A DNA stretch of 64,000 nt from Nematostella vectensis (GCF_932526225.1 NC_064039.1:15864639-15928638); one strand, 5' to 3'; positions 42,601 through 51,500 are shown, counted from the first letter of the stretch. The notes: generated by a model not told the origin, from the letters alone. Numbers and translations are program-made.

Positions 42601-45221
42601 GTGTACAATGTAAGACTGCAAGACAGGGGGGAGGGGGAGGGGGGGTAACAAGCATTTTTACTCCATGGAGGTGTTCAGCACATATGACCTAATAGGTGTG
42701 TACAATGTAAGACTGCAAGACAGGGGGAGGGGGAGGGGGTAACAAGCATTATCACTCCATGGAGGTGTTCAGCACATATGATCTAATTGCTATTGTACAA
42801 TGCAAGGCAGAGGTGTGTGTGTGTGGGGAGGGGAGGGGGCTTAAAGCTCTTCTATTGGAGGTATTTAGTATGTACGATATAATATTTTTCGCCGTCCACA
42901 ACATCAATTCGAATCTAGTTATTTGGGAACACCTCGTTACTCGGTACATCGCTACTTTCATGTATCCCTTAATATAGTATTTTTTGTCGTCCATTATCGA
43001 ACGCCAACACCCCCCCCCCCCCACCACCACCACCACCATCACCACCACCACCACCCACCCTAGAAGCGCGCCTGTAAACTGCCGTCCATGTATGCTTCCC
43101 CCATAATCCCTACTTCCCCCATAATCTCTACTCAGACTTCGGTTTCTATTAGACGACCTTCCCCCATAATCCCTACTCAGACTTCGGTTTCTCTTAGACG
43201 ACCTTCCCCCATAATCCCTACTTAGACTTCGGTTTCTCTTAGACGACCTTCCCCCATAATCCCTACTCAGACTTCGGTTTCTCTTAGACTACCTTCCCCC
43301 ATAATCCCTACTCAGACTTCGGTTTTTCTTAGACGACCTTCCCCCATAATCCCTACTCAGACTTCGGTTTCTCTTAGACAACCTTCCCCCATAATCCCTA
43401 CTCAGACTTCGATTTCTCTTAGACGGCCTTCCCCTATAATCCCTACTCAGACTTCGGTTTCTCTTAGACGACCTTCCCCCATAATCCCTACTCAGACTTC
43501 GGTTTCTGTTAGACGACCTTCTTCCATAATCCCCACTCAGACTTCGGTTTCTGTTAGACGACCTTCCCCCATAATCCCTACTCAGACTTCGGTTTCTCTT
43601 AGACGACCTTTCCCCATAATCCCTACTCAGACTTCGGTTTCTCTTAGACGACCTTCCCCCATAATCCCTACTCAGACTTCGATTTCTCTTAGACGGCCTT
43701 CCCCTATAATCCCTACTCAGACTTCGGTTTCTCTTAGACGACCTTCCCCCATAATCCCTACTCAGACTTCGGTTTCTGTTAGACGACCTTCTTCCATAAT
43801 CCCCACTCAGACTTCGGTTTCTGTTAGACGACCTTCCCCCATAATCCCTACTCAGACTTCGGTTTCTCTTAGACGACCTTTCCCCATAAACCCAACTCAG
43901 ACTTCGGTTTCTCTTAGACGACCTTCCCCCGTAATCCCTACTCAGACTTCGGTTTCTCTTAGACTACCTTCCCCCATAATCCCTACTCAGACTTCGGTTT
44001 CTCTTAGACGACCGTCTCCCATAATCCCTACTCAGACTTCGGTTTCTCTTAGACTACCTTCCCCCATAATCCCTACTCAGACTTCGGTTTCTCTTAGACG
44101 ACCGTCTCCCATAATCCCTACTCAGACTTCGGTTTCTCTTAGACGACCGCGGACAAAAGGTCGCAGAAGGCCACAAGGCCAGCTTCTGCCTAGAAGACAC
44201 AGGGTGTGACGCGGGGATACATCGGCATTGGAACTGTACAGATGGGGGCGACCAGGGAGTCAAACCAAACTGTTATGACGAGTACAAATGGACTATCGAC
44301 TGTCAGTGGATAGATGTTACCGATCGTCCACATGGAAACTACAGGCTGCAAATCAAAGTCAACCCAAATCAGATGGTCGCGGAGACTGATTATGACAACA
44401 ACATTGCTATGTGTGACGCGTATGACTACGGGAGCTTCTTGCTTATGCAAAACTGTTATTTGGGTGAGTAAACACATGCGCCTAGCCTTGACTGGCTTAA
44501 CTAGGCTACGAGACTTCCACTTAAAAAACACGTGACTTTTACAACACTATTACCTATAACAGCGAAAAGTAACTTGCCCAGCACTTACAAATCAGCCAGT
44601 AAGTTTCTATTTCAGTAAGAGATTATTTTCATTGAGATATTTCATTGTTTGTCGTCGCTCTCTGATGTTACGGCGGCAGTCATTTCTGAGTAAGTTTGGT
44701 TTGAATTTGCCACTCAAAAATGTCTTAGTCCAAGTTATCTTTTGCGTGGGGGCACGTGTTTCCCTTTATATTTTTAAAATTATAAGAAAACGAGGGACGT
44801 GCCTGTACCACGCAATATGTTCTTAATGTTTTGTATAGTACCCCCTCCCCCCAAAAATATTTTGGGCCGGTTACAGCTCTGAGCCTAATGCCCTTTGGTG
44901 ACTTTGACCGGTACTGATTTTGAATATATTTATACTCTTCACTAGTTGTTTTGACCGGTACTGACTTTGAATATATTTATACTCTTCACTAGTTGTTTTG
45001 ACCGGTACAAGACTCAAATCACTCTTTGTATTGTAGATCATTGCTACAGTGGTGTTCGGACGACAAGCGGGAACTCCTACGGAGCGTGCTGCTACTTCCC
45101 CTTTAAATATCGCGGCAAATTGTACGACTCGTGTACTAAGTTCGGCTACAACCAGGCCTGGTGCTCAACCACGGGCAACTTCGACAGGGAACGGAAGTGG
45201 GGAGTTTGTGTGGATCTCTAG
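28907..45221 (+). CDS. Lysyl oxidase-like protein LOXL-b: 4 SRCR domains, lysyl oxidase and FN2
   Basis: Eleven coding exons: 28907-29139, 30012-30198, 32588-32784, 33731-33884, 34322-34525, 35680-35820, 40333-40539, 41042-41132, 41825-42130, 44143-44463 and 45037-45221 (2226 nt, 741 aa). Phases equal those of LOXL-a throughout, so the two are tandem duplicates. The protein has a signal peptide (about residues 1-22) and four SRCR domains with six cysteines each. The lysyl oxidase domain (about 473-680) keeps copper ligands in [10 protein letters not shown] (His558, 560, 562), and LTQ-forming Lys585 and Tyr621 at the canonical 36-residue spacing. The C-terminal FN2 domain has [16 protein letters not shown] and WGVC. 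Introns total about 14 kb, mostly tandem arrays, several carrying the gene's own splice sites. The predicted role is secreted, copper-dependent oxidation of matrix lysines. Transcript data would be needed to show that splicing copes with the decoys. Confidence 0.92.
29790..30024 (+). repeat. Degenerate copies of the exon 2 acceptor of LOXL-b
   Basis: The real acceptor reads CCCTTTGCAG|TGATTGGTTC. Within 220 bp upstream are TTCTTGCGGTGATTGGCTC, TGTGTAGTGATTGGCTCTC and CCCCTTGTAGCGACTGGCTT, each a diverged version of the same boundary. At least two keep a usable AG. This parallels the exon 2 acceptor duplication in LOXL-a. Confidence 0.6.
30265..30690. repeat. 43-bp minisatellite, about 9-10 copies, LOXL-b intron 2
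   Basis: Units contain GCTATTACGGACACCTAGG followed by AATCAATGTACAATCAACCC with minor variants. The array begins about 70 bp after the exon 2 donor. I see no match to the splice site. Confidence 0.92.
30783..31262. repeat. 53-bp minisatellite, about 9 copies, LOXL-b intron 2
   Basis: Units contain AGCAAACTCATAACAAAG and GTTACCTAAGGTGGAATTGC with C/T variants near CCTCCACAC. Alternation of AAGTAGTG and AAGCAGTG units suggests a two-unit higher-order pattern. No link to an exon boundary is seen. Confidence 0.92.
31263..32587. other. Non-array part of LOXL-b intron 2
   Basis: About 1.3 kb of mostly unique AT-rich sequence. A 77-codon minus-strand open frame starts within it and runs into the 53-bp array; it matches nothing I recognise. 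An A-run lies near 31978. Confidence 0.4.
32778..33160 (+). repeat. Second copy of the exon 3 donor of LOXL-b, 348 bp downstream
   Basis: The exon 3 end AGCAAGGTGAGTACTT plus following TGTAAGAAGC is echoed at 33127 as AGCAAGGTGAGCACTTCATA then TAAGAAGCGC. Between the copies lies a CAT/CAC microsatellite. A further related segment around 33376 (CAAAGGGCAAGAGCAAGACC) resembles 33094 (CAAAGGGCAAAAGGAAAACC), so the block has been duplicated more than once. Reading through the true donor gives an immediate in-frame TGA. Confidence 0.6.
32850..33050. repeat. (CAT/CAC)n microsatellite in LOXL-b intron 3
   Basis: About 200 bp of mixed CAT, CAC and CCA triplets. Open frames encoding poly-His or Ser/Pro-rich peptides here are by-products of this repeat. 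Confidence 0.95.
33562..33696. repeat. (TTA)n microsatellite in LOXL-b intron 3
   Basis: About 130 bp of TTA triplets with two interruptions, ending about 35 bp before the exon 4 acceptor. Poly-Tyr and poly-Asn frames here are artefacts of the repeat. Confidence 0.97.
34560..34830 (+). repeat. 27-bp purine-rich array after exon 5 of LOXL-b
   Basis: Units such as GGGACAGGTGGATGGGGAAA followed by TGGCAGA are repeated cleanly about four times with diverged flanking copies. The exon 5 end, GGACAGGCAACGGGGAAGGT, resembles the unit (GGACAGG, five bases, then GGGGAA), so the array may derive from the exon boundary, but the similarity is weaker than elsewhere. Confidence 0.7.
35240..35700 (+). repeat. 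46-bp array of the exon 6 acceptor of LOXL-b, about 9 copies
   Basis: Exon 6 begins TTATAG|ATCTTCATGGACGATGTT. The preceding 420 bp consist of 46-bp units that each contain TGCTGTTATAGATCTTCATGG and then GACGATGTATAATACTTCC. The last unit is the real acceptor plus first codons (IFMDDV). Splicing to any clean upstream copy would give IFMDDV followed at once by TAA. Confidence 0.93.
35797..37075 (+). repeat. 34-bp array of the exon 6 donor of LOXL-b, first block
   Basis: Exon 6 ends ACGCTATATAACCACAAG|GTAACTCTTATATGACGC. The same sequence, including the last codons (TLYNHK) and donor, is repeated about 37 times with a 30-34-bp period. Most copies carry CCACAAGGTAACACTATTAT. A read-through of the true donor meets TGA after four codons. 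Confidence 0.95.
37065..38160 (+). repeat. 34-bp ACAAGGTATAGATAAACT array in LOXL-b intron 6
   Basis: About 32 units of AGCTACAAGGTATAGATAAA followed by CTATATGTATTCAT or GTGTGCAT. It has the same period as the adjoining donor-derived array and the same ACAAGGTA core, so it is probably a diverged descendant of it. Confidence 0.93.
38222..39956 (+). repeat. Second block of both 34-bp arrays (segmental duplication) in LOXL-b intron 6
   Basis: The order donor-type array (38232-39470) then GGTATAGATAAACT-type array (39476-39950) repeats the arrangement of 35797-38220. Distinctive shared words confirm this, e.g. CGCCATTACGGTATAG at 37060 and 39467 (offset 2407) and AAAACTGGTAGTC at 38200 and 39960 (offset 1760). 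The different offsets show the second block lost units from its second array. Confidence 0.88.
39957..40057. mobile_element. 101-bp palindromic element (27-bp inverted arms)
   Basis: Arms 39957-39983 (CCAAAAACTGGTAGTCGACT...) and 40031-40057 are inverted repeats differing at two positions, with a 47-bp spacer. A half copy, left arm only, sits at 38197-38223, where the sequence then jumps back into array units. It could be a very small MITE or a hairpin. No target-site duplication is evident. Confidence 0.6.
40625..40740 (+). mobile_element. tRNA-derived SINE-like head in LOXL-b intron 7
   Basis: TAGCCCAGTGTGATAGCGCG fits a tRNA A box and GGGTTCCATTCCCGG a B box, about 55 bp apart, as in pol III internal promoters. 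The flanks do not pair into a clean acceptor stem and no anticodon arm is convincing, so this is a SINE head or decayed tRNA, not a working tRNA gene. Confidence 0.45.
41679..41700. repeat. Poly(C) tract in LOXL-b intron 8
   Basis: A run of about 22 C residues about 125 bp upstream of the exon 9 acceptor. Confidence 0.9.
42085..42880 (+). repeat. 88-100-bp array of the exon 9 end and donor of LOXL-b, 8-9 copies
   Basis: The exon segment encoding [15 protein letters not shown], its donor ATAG|GTGTGTACAATG and a G-rich spacer are repeated head to tail about eight times, ending in a diverged copy near 42855. The repeated codons include two of the three copper-ligand histidines. Units differ mainly in the length of the (GGGGGA)n spacer. 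Reading through the first donor meets an in-frame TAG at 42178-42180. Confidence 0.95.
43008..43058. repeat. Poly(C)/(CCA)n tract in LOXL-b intron 9
   Basis: A C homopolymer followed by CCA triplets, directly before the 45-bp array. Confidence 0.9.
43098..44150 (+). repeat. 45-bp array of the exon 10 acceptor of LOXL-b, about 23 copies
   Basis: Each unit contains ACTTCGGTTTCTCTTAGACGACC, read in pieces as a pyrimidine tract, TTAG and ACGACC, then TTCCCCCATAATCCCTACTC. The final unit is the real acceptor, with AG at 44141-44142 and exon 10 starting ACGACCGCGG. Upstream copies all offer the same acceptor; splicing to one would give DDLPP then TAA. Identical variants 270 bp (six units) apart, at 43411 and 43681, show a higher-order duplication. 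Confidence 0.96.
44900..45010. repeat. 47-bp tandem repeat upstream of LOXL-b exon 11
   Basis: TTTGACCGGTACTGATTTTG... through TTCACTAG is present twice with a third partial start (TTGACCGG at 44904, 44951 and 44998). It lies about 30 bp upstream of the exon 11 acceptor but does not include it. Confidence 0.85.
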
Positions 45222-45810
45222 GTGAGATAAAATCTCAAGCTTCAGGCCCTTCTAAGTATAAGGAGAGCGTTGAATCTTGTTATAACATAATAAGTGTAGA
45301 AAGTATTCTACCATTGGATGGAGACGCTTTCGCGATATTATCTAGCGAATATGATAAAGGAAGTATGTTTTTAGATAGATCATGATTTTTCTTATCATGA
45401 CTTGCCTCCCAATATTAAATGAAAATTACAAATGTATGTCCTCTTTAAAAACAATCGATTGGATTACTGAGATAGCTGAAAAAGATGGTATTTGTAGGGG
45501 GTGGGGGTGGGGGGTTGTAACCATCTCAGGATGATCCAGCGTGATTATGACGTCACAAGGTTCTCAAAACTCAGAAGTAGTGGGTTACTTTGTTAAAAAA
45601 TTAAATTCGGACAAGTAAATAGATCTATTATTCTCATTTGTAAACTTTGAATGATTTTAAACAATTGTTTGTTTTCTTTACAGAATTACCACCACAGAGA
45701 AATATCGAGGTAGTAATTTGTATGTATCCATATTGGATATTTCCAATATATAAGAATAGTTGTTCGATCCATGGATAAGTAAAGCCAATAAACGAATGAT
45801 CTTGTACTGT
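45222..45810 (+). other. LOXL-b 3' UTR intron, predicted exon 12 and polyA signal
   Basis: The stop TAG at 45219-45221 is followed immediately by GTGAGATAA, a donor match. A good acceptor, TTTTCTTTACAG, ends at 45683, and AATAAA lies at 45787-45792. This predicts a short non-coding exon 12 as in LOXL-a, but without an array. Confidence 0.6.
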
Positions 45811-46710
45811 TCTTCTTGAAGTTAGGGGCAGGTTCTTAGAAAGAACGTGCTATCCGAGTTTTAAAAAATTATCTCCAGAGTTTGTTTTATAGTTAGAGGC
45901 TAGATAAACATCACCGATATTCTAGGAACCCCGGTCAATTAACAACCATTTGTGATGAGGACTGGCTGATTAGCTTCCCTTTTAGTGCAACAAGCCCCGT
46001 TGCTCACTCCTGAAATACGACAGCTCTAGGGACCTATCAGAATAGATAGACGGGGCGGATCGAGGAATTTAAATGGGGAAGAAAGCGGACCCAGGATTGT
46101 TACGGGGGAGGGATTAAAAATCATAGGAGATGAAATTGTCGGTTTAAAAAAAAATTAGTCCGAATGAGGGAAACCGACCCTCTCCTAGATCCATAGATAC
46201 CGTACTCCATGATATATTTTTGCAATCTAGTTCTAAGATTCCTGTTGAGGCCATGGGAATAAAAAAATAAAGGTATCTGAAGTCACTATTTGGGGGAATG
46301 GGACGTGGGATAATCTGCATATCTTTTTTTTCTTTCTTTGTTTTTGTCAAACAAATGTTTTTTTTATTCATCTTTCAGTTAACGTATGTGAAAAATTCCG
46401 AAATGCACCTCTCCGAAAGAAGTAACATTTCTAGACCCAAATATTCACAATCTATTCATCATTTTTAAAGCCAGGACATAAACTCACTTCCACTAAGCTC
46501 CTCTAAAATCTCAAGTTTGCAGTGATAGTTCATAGGGCATGAAAATTCTGCAGAAGATTCTGGGGCCATTAAACTGTTTTGTCATAACATGATATCATGG
46601 CCCTCTTCGCTATCCACGTTTGGGACTTGGACGTCCATTAAAGTATGGTCCCTCTTACCGGGCCCTCTCCAATAGCGTACCAAGACGCACCTTTGAGGGC
46701 CCCGGCCTAG
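45811..46710. other. Intergenic region between LOXL-b and the GPCR (convergent)
   Basis: The two genes converge here. A minus-strand AATAAA (TTTATT at about 46363-46368 on the plus strand) could end the GPCR transcript. No coding sequence is recognised. Confidence 0.45.
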
Positions 46711-47718
46711 TCAGCTGTGGTTGTTATTGTTAAGTCCTTGAAATGTCGAAACTGCTGAATTAGAATGAGGGTCGACTCTGTAGAACCGCTTACAAAAGAC
46801 TCGAATAAATGCCATTCTTATCTCGGAGTTGAATAAAATAAGTACTATAGGGTCTAAAGCGGCGTTTGTATACATAAAGCACATGAAGATACTGAAGTAG
46901 ATCGGGTCTATGCGATGAGTGCTGAACTTGTGTATGGATTGCACCACAAAGAACGGCAACCAGCAGACTATGAAAATCCCGCCAATCACAGCCAAGACAA
47001 TGGCGGCTTTGAGGTCCCGCCGCCTACGTCTTGTTTGCTGGTCTGTTGGTGTGTACGTATTGCTGTGTTGCTGATGCATCCGTTGCGCGTGGTTTCTCGC
47101 TATCAAATAGATCTTAAAGTACGTAACAAACATAATTATGCTTGGGATGATGATTACGAACATCCACAGGGCAAGGACGAAGTACAGTATCTCTGTTAAT
47201 TCGTGTTCTTTGGAGACTGCGCCGCTGCTACAGATATAGTCTTTAGACCTCCACGTGGTTGGCGGGATAGCAAGAGCAAGGGATCCCGCCCAGATTCCCG
47301 CCAAAATTGTCTTCGCAAATGCCGGCGGCATTTTGTCAGTGTAGCTGAATGGTGACGAAATAACGAGGTATCTATTGATGGCGACCGCTGATAACGTCAG
47401 TACTGAAGCTGAGCCAAACAGCACCCCCAGGGGGGTAGTGAAGTAGCACACCCCGTAGTGCGGATACCAGTTTCTGTCAATGCGAAGCAGTATCGAGGTA
47501 GGGATTTTCAGAAGCGCGTTCAGGAAGTTTGCCACGAGTAAATTAAGGATGAAGTAGTAATGTACATTCTGCAGGAGCCTCTTTTTGACGATGACCAATG
47601 CGATTAAGGCATTTCCAAATAAGGCTGTGATGATTACAATACATAAGTACGACACAAGAATGATACTGCTCGTCGTCATGCGCGTGGGCTTAGTGGTGGT
47701 TGTCGCGTTCGTTGTCAT
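46711..47718 (-). CDS. Orphan rhodopsin-like (class A) GPCR
   Basis: One 335-aa coding exon from the ATG at 47718, with seven hydrophobic segments. Visible class A landmarks are Asn36 in TM1 (GN), Cys91 and Cys163 for the TM3-ECL2 disulfide, NRY (115-117) in place of DRY, Trp143 in TM4, Pro192 in TM5, CWLP (252-255) in TM6 and DPIVL (289-293) in place of NPxxY. TM2 has Asn64 where class A normally has Asp2.50. Position 3.32 is Gly, so the aminergic Asp is absent. The N-terminus is short and Thr-rich with an N-glycosylation site (NAT, residues 4-6). ICL3 carries a run of basic residues (RRRRR). It should be a plasma-membrane receptor, probably signalling through G proteins; ligand unknown. A TTCTCCTTTTTCACAG acceptor-like site upstream (about 47763 on the minus strand) hints at a 5' UTR intron. 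Confidence 0.92.
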   Translation of the reverse strand: MTTNATTTTKPTRMTTSSIILVSYLCIVIITALFGNALIALVIVKKRLLQNVHYYFILNLLVANFLNALLKIPTSILLRIDRNWYPHYGVCYFTTPLGVLFGSASVLTLSAVAINRYLVISSPFSYTDKMPPAFAKTILAGIWAGSLALAIPPTTWRSKDYICSSGAVSKEHELTEILYFVLALWMFVIIIPSIIMFVTYFKIYLIARNHAQRMHQQHSNTYTPTDQQTRRRRRDLKAAIVLAVIGGIFIVCWLPFFVVQSIHKFSTHRIDPIYFSIFMCFMYTNAALDPIVLILFNSEIRMAFIRVFCKRFYRVDPHSNSAVSTFQGLNNNNHS

Positions 47719-48222
47719 GGCAACAACAGAGAGGAGGCTCCTTAGAAGGTGTTGGTCTGTGAAAAAGGAGAAATGAAATAAAAATCAAATATTTCAGTGA
47801 TGGGACAAACCAACCACGCAATATGGCGAATATCCGGAAGTCAACACAAATATAATTGCATTATTTTAGGCCTGCTTTGAAGGCACATTTATGCCTGAAT
47901 TGCGATTTACCGGTGTGCAATATATGTGCTGCTTTTATATGAACGTATAATGTATATTTTACTAGTATTTGACATCGAGCTGGTCAGCAATGATTATAAT
48001 TTCCTTGTTGCGTCATTATTTTCAAAACGCTCGCTCAACTGGGGCCTTCGCACGGGAAAGTGCATATTCCCGTGTTTTTAGTTTTGGGACAATAATGAAA
48101 TCTTATAATAGTCACTGGTAATGAACAGTTACATGCAAGTTCCACGAAAATATGAATTTAATCATCTCAAGTATTGTTTCCTGGGAAATAGGGTCGACGT
48201 CAGCATCAACTGGAAATAAGGG
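47719..48222. other. GPCR upstream region
   Basis: About 500 bp 5' of the GPCR. It probably holds 5' UTR or a 5' UTR intron. I see no other gene. Confidence 0.35.
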
Positions 48223-48576
48223 TTGTTTACCATTTAATTGGAAATTCCGGAATGAGTTCTAAGTTTTTCCGGGATGCCATCATGGTTAGAAAAAGTTTCT
48301 TATATTCTAGAATTTCCGGGGTGACGTATGTACCATTTGCTACTGTACCCATTTTTTTTATTGAGAATAGTCACGGGGAATAGTGGCCGCTGGGAGACTC
48401 GGTCAAATATTCTATGGAAAATTGCAAAGGAACACGATTTTCCGGAATTTCTGGTATTCCCCGGTGGACTACCTCTCAAGCAATTCCACATTTTCCAGAA
48501 ACTTTCCAAAGGAAAGAATCTGTACCATTTACAAAATAACCAGAAGTACCGGAATTTCCGATTAAATGGTAAACAA
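48223..48576. mobile_element. 354-bp MITE with 28-bp terminal inverted repeats
   Basis: The left end TTGTTTACCATTTAATTGGA... and the right end ...CCGATTAAATGGTAAACAA are inverted repeats over about 28 bp with one mismatch. The interior has several TTTCCGG/CCGGAA words and no transposase. No clear target-site duplication is seen. This is a non-autonomous DNA transposon; superfamily not assigned. Confidence 0.75.
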
Positions 48577-51500
48577 GCAAGCTCAACTCGACAGTTATTA
48601 TATTGATTCGGTTCAAGTTCGGTTCGACGTACGCCGTAACCCTAAACTTTTCATTACTTTGTTATCGGCTAGCTCATGTGAAAATTATTTATGATATCTA
48701 AACATATCACAAGTTACTTTACTCTATGAATTGAGAGCGGTTTTTTATGGACAGTGAGCTTTCGTATATAGTAGACCCCAAGAATACTTGATAGGTACAG
48801 CGGTACTTTCTCAAGCGCTCAACCCCATTCAAAGGCCACTTGTTCACAAAGTCCCCGAATATTTGGTTTTCACTAAAACGAAGTATTTAGATACCTGTGC
48901 GACTATGAAGCGGGAACTTGTCTCGGTTGCGAGCGTCTTGATAGAGGTACCAAGTAAAAGAGTCTCCTTAGAACTAGTTTTAAACCCTTTCTACTTGGAT
49001 AACATAAATTACTCGTAAGCTTCGACTAATTTTCATTTCATTTCATGTATCGAGTTGGTGGTTTCTACAATATCTAGAAAAAGTTGTCTTGCCCTAACAA
49101 CCAACCCGTACTTTATCAGTTCACCTTGACAAGACTGTAGTTAATCAAAACGTTGTCTCACAGAAAAACTAAGCGAGAAATCCTGAGATGATGTTCGCAC
49201 CAAGCCTTGCCAAATACGTCTACTCATTTGCTCTGACAAGGGTGGTTAAAAACACTTTGATTTGAAGATTGATTGGCGCGCCATGGTTGCGACTATTGCA
49301 TTATAATTTCATTAGCTTATGTTATTCTGTGCAACTCCTTTGATGTTTTGTTCGCCCTTAAGGGGTCCACTTTTATTTTTCTTTCAGTACTTGCACCATT
49401 TTTACCGCAATCCACTTTGTAAAAAATCTAAATAACTTTTATTTCGCTAGGTAACAAAAGTGACTGCTGTAAAATTTTCTACCACAATAGCATTGCCATA
49501 AGTCAAATTTCACTTCTATCTTTACTTCCGGAAAATCAATCTTTTTAATTTCTTTGAACCGCTTACCAAATCCAAATTTGCTTACCTTCATTCCATTTTA
49601 TTCAAAATGTATTTTTTTTCGTTACCATCTGCGTAGAACTGACATAATCCTTGACACTAGCATTTTAGGCTCGCTGTTTCATCATGTCTCTCCGCGGATG
49701 CCCAGAGAAAACCCCATTTTAGCGATTCTATCCTTGAAACATAACGTATTTTGGCCGAGTCTTTGGGTAATTGGATTAGATATCTACTCGGATCATATAA
49801 AGCAATCCCTCAGATCCCTTTTTCATATCGTATCCCACAGCATGCTTAGGATCACATCACGACAAACTGTCACTTTCATGATGAAAAACTGAAGAAGAAA
49901 CTGCTCAAACGTTGACACCGGATTCATTTTGTATTGCTTGGGAAATCTGTGAGAATAACTGAAGTGGGTTTCACAATGTCTATCAAAAAACTACATATTC
50001 ACTGACACAATAGGACCGTTCAGTCATTATTAAAAAAGACTTCAGTGAGTAAAGAAGTGTCTTGAAACATGCGGAATTTACTTCTTTTTCTCTTGGTTAG
50101 AAAATCAAATTAATCATTTGGGCGAACGCGGTAATGTGCCCGCAGGCGAGTCCCCTGATCACAAAAACACCTGACAATAAACGTCATGAAGACATCTATA
50201 GCCCAGCGACCTTGAAAACAGGGTACTTAACCTAAATGAAGTTTGTACTTATGGGAAATATTAACAAAGAGTAAACCTCTTAGCTCAGCCGGAGTCCTGC
50301 TAATCACTTTATACTATTTACGAGTGAGTGTTTGTTTGACGTGTAATGGGGGTCTTATCGCACGTTCTGTGTGTGCTAATCGCAAAACCCACTTGTAATT
50401 ACTCTCTACAGTCCTGGAGATTTTGGCTGAGATCGCTACGGTAAAAAGGCTTTCCATGCAAAGAATCTCGATGAAATCTCTGTAAGGGGACAACAATAAA
50501 TAGATAGATGGACAGAAATGTACAAATCCACGTTGTATTTAGTAGGCGCTCCTAAACACTGTAGCTCTCTTTTACGTTAATTCTTGACTTTCCCTTTAAT
50601 TCTACACGTTAAAAACTAAATCTTAAAAACTAAAGGGAAAGGGAAATTAATGGGAAAAGAGCCAAAGAACTTCTTTTGCTATTGCGATAACTATTTTTAA
50701 ACTAAGATCTTTAGATATGACAAATACACTTATTGAACTCGGAATCTTAAAAAACTTTTATGGATATTAGTGTGTCTGTAGATGTACATGTCTACCATGG
50801 CATTCCGCGTTTTCTATCTAGTAACTACTGAATGGCTGCCTGCAGACTTGTCCCTGAGAAATCCTAGAGTCAAAATAACCGTGTACTTTATAAGAAAGGT
50901 ACTTTTTGTTCTAGAGACAAAGAGTGTATTCATATTATCCAGACAATAGAAGTCTTATGCCATGAGAGCATGTGTAGAAAAGTTGAGCTTTCAGATACGT
51001 CCCTTTAATCAAAGTAGTTCTTGTGCTCTATACTCTAACAGAATCACTCTTTAAAAATACTATGACCTCTGTCAAAATGCTTCCTAAAAATGCTGCTTCA
51101 TCGGTAAAGCTACTTTAGCTATGGTTTGCAGTTTTGATCACATGCGCAATACATGTTATTTTTAAAACTCGCTGGAATAAGGATGAAGTATACTAATGTG
51201 TTTTGGATAAATTATCAACATGAATAGCTATTGAAAAAAGCATTTACTGGAAATCTCAACGCTTCCGAGAAGGTAAGATGCACATTGCAGTGGTTGTTCA
51301 GGGAACTGGAAAAGGCCATATCAGGGCCAGCGGGGGTAAGTCATTCACTTTGTTACGAATTATTTCATCTCAGAACAATAAGGCGGAAATGAGAAATATT
51401 TCCCTAGAGGCTTATTATAAAATAACTTTACAAAATGCAAGAGTCGCTTCTCAAACTTTGCTTTACATAAGATAATTTTTTTAGGGATTTCAATGTTTGC

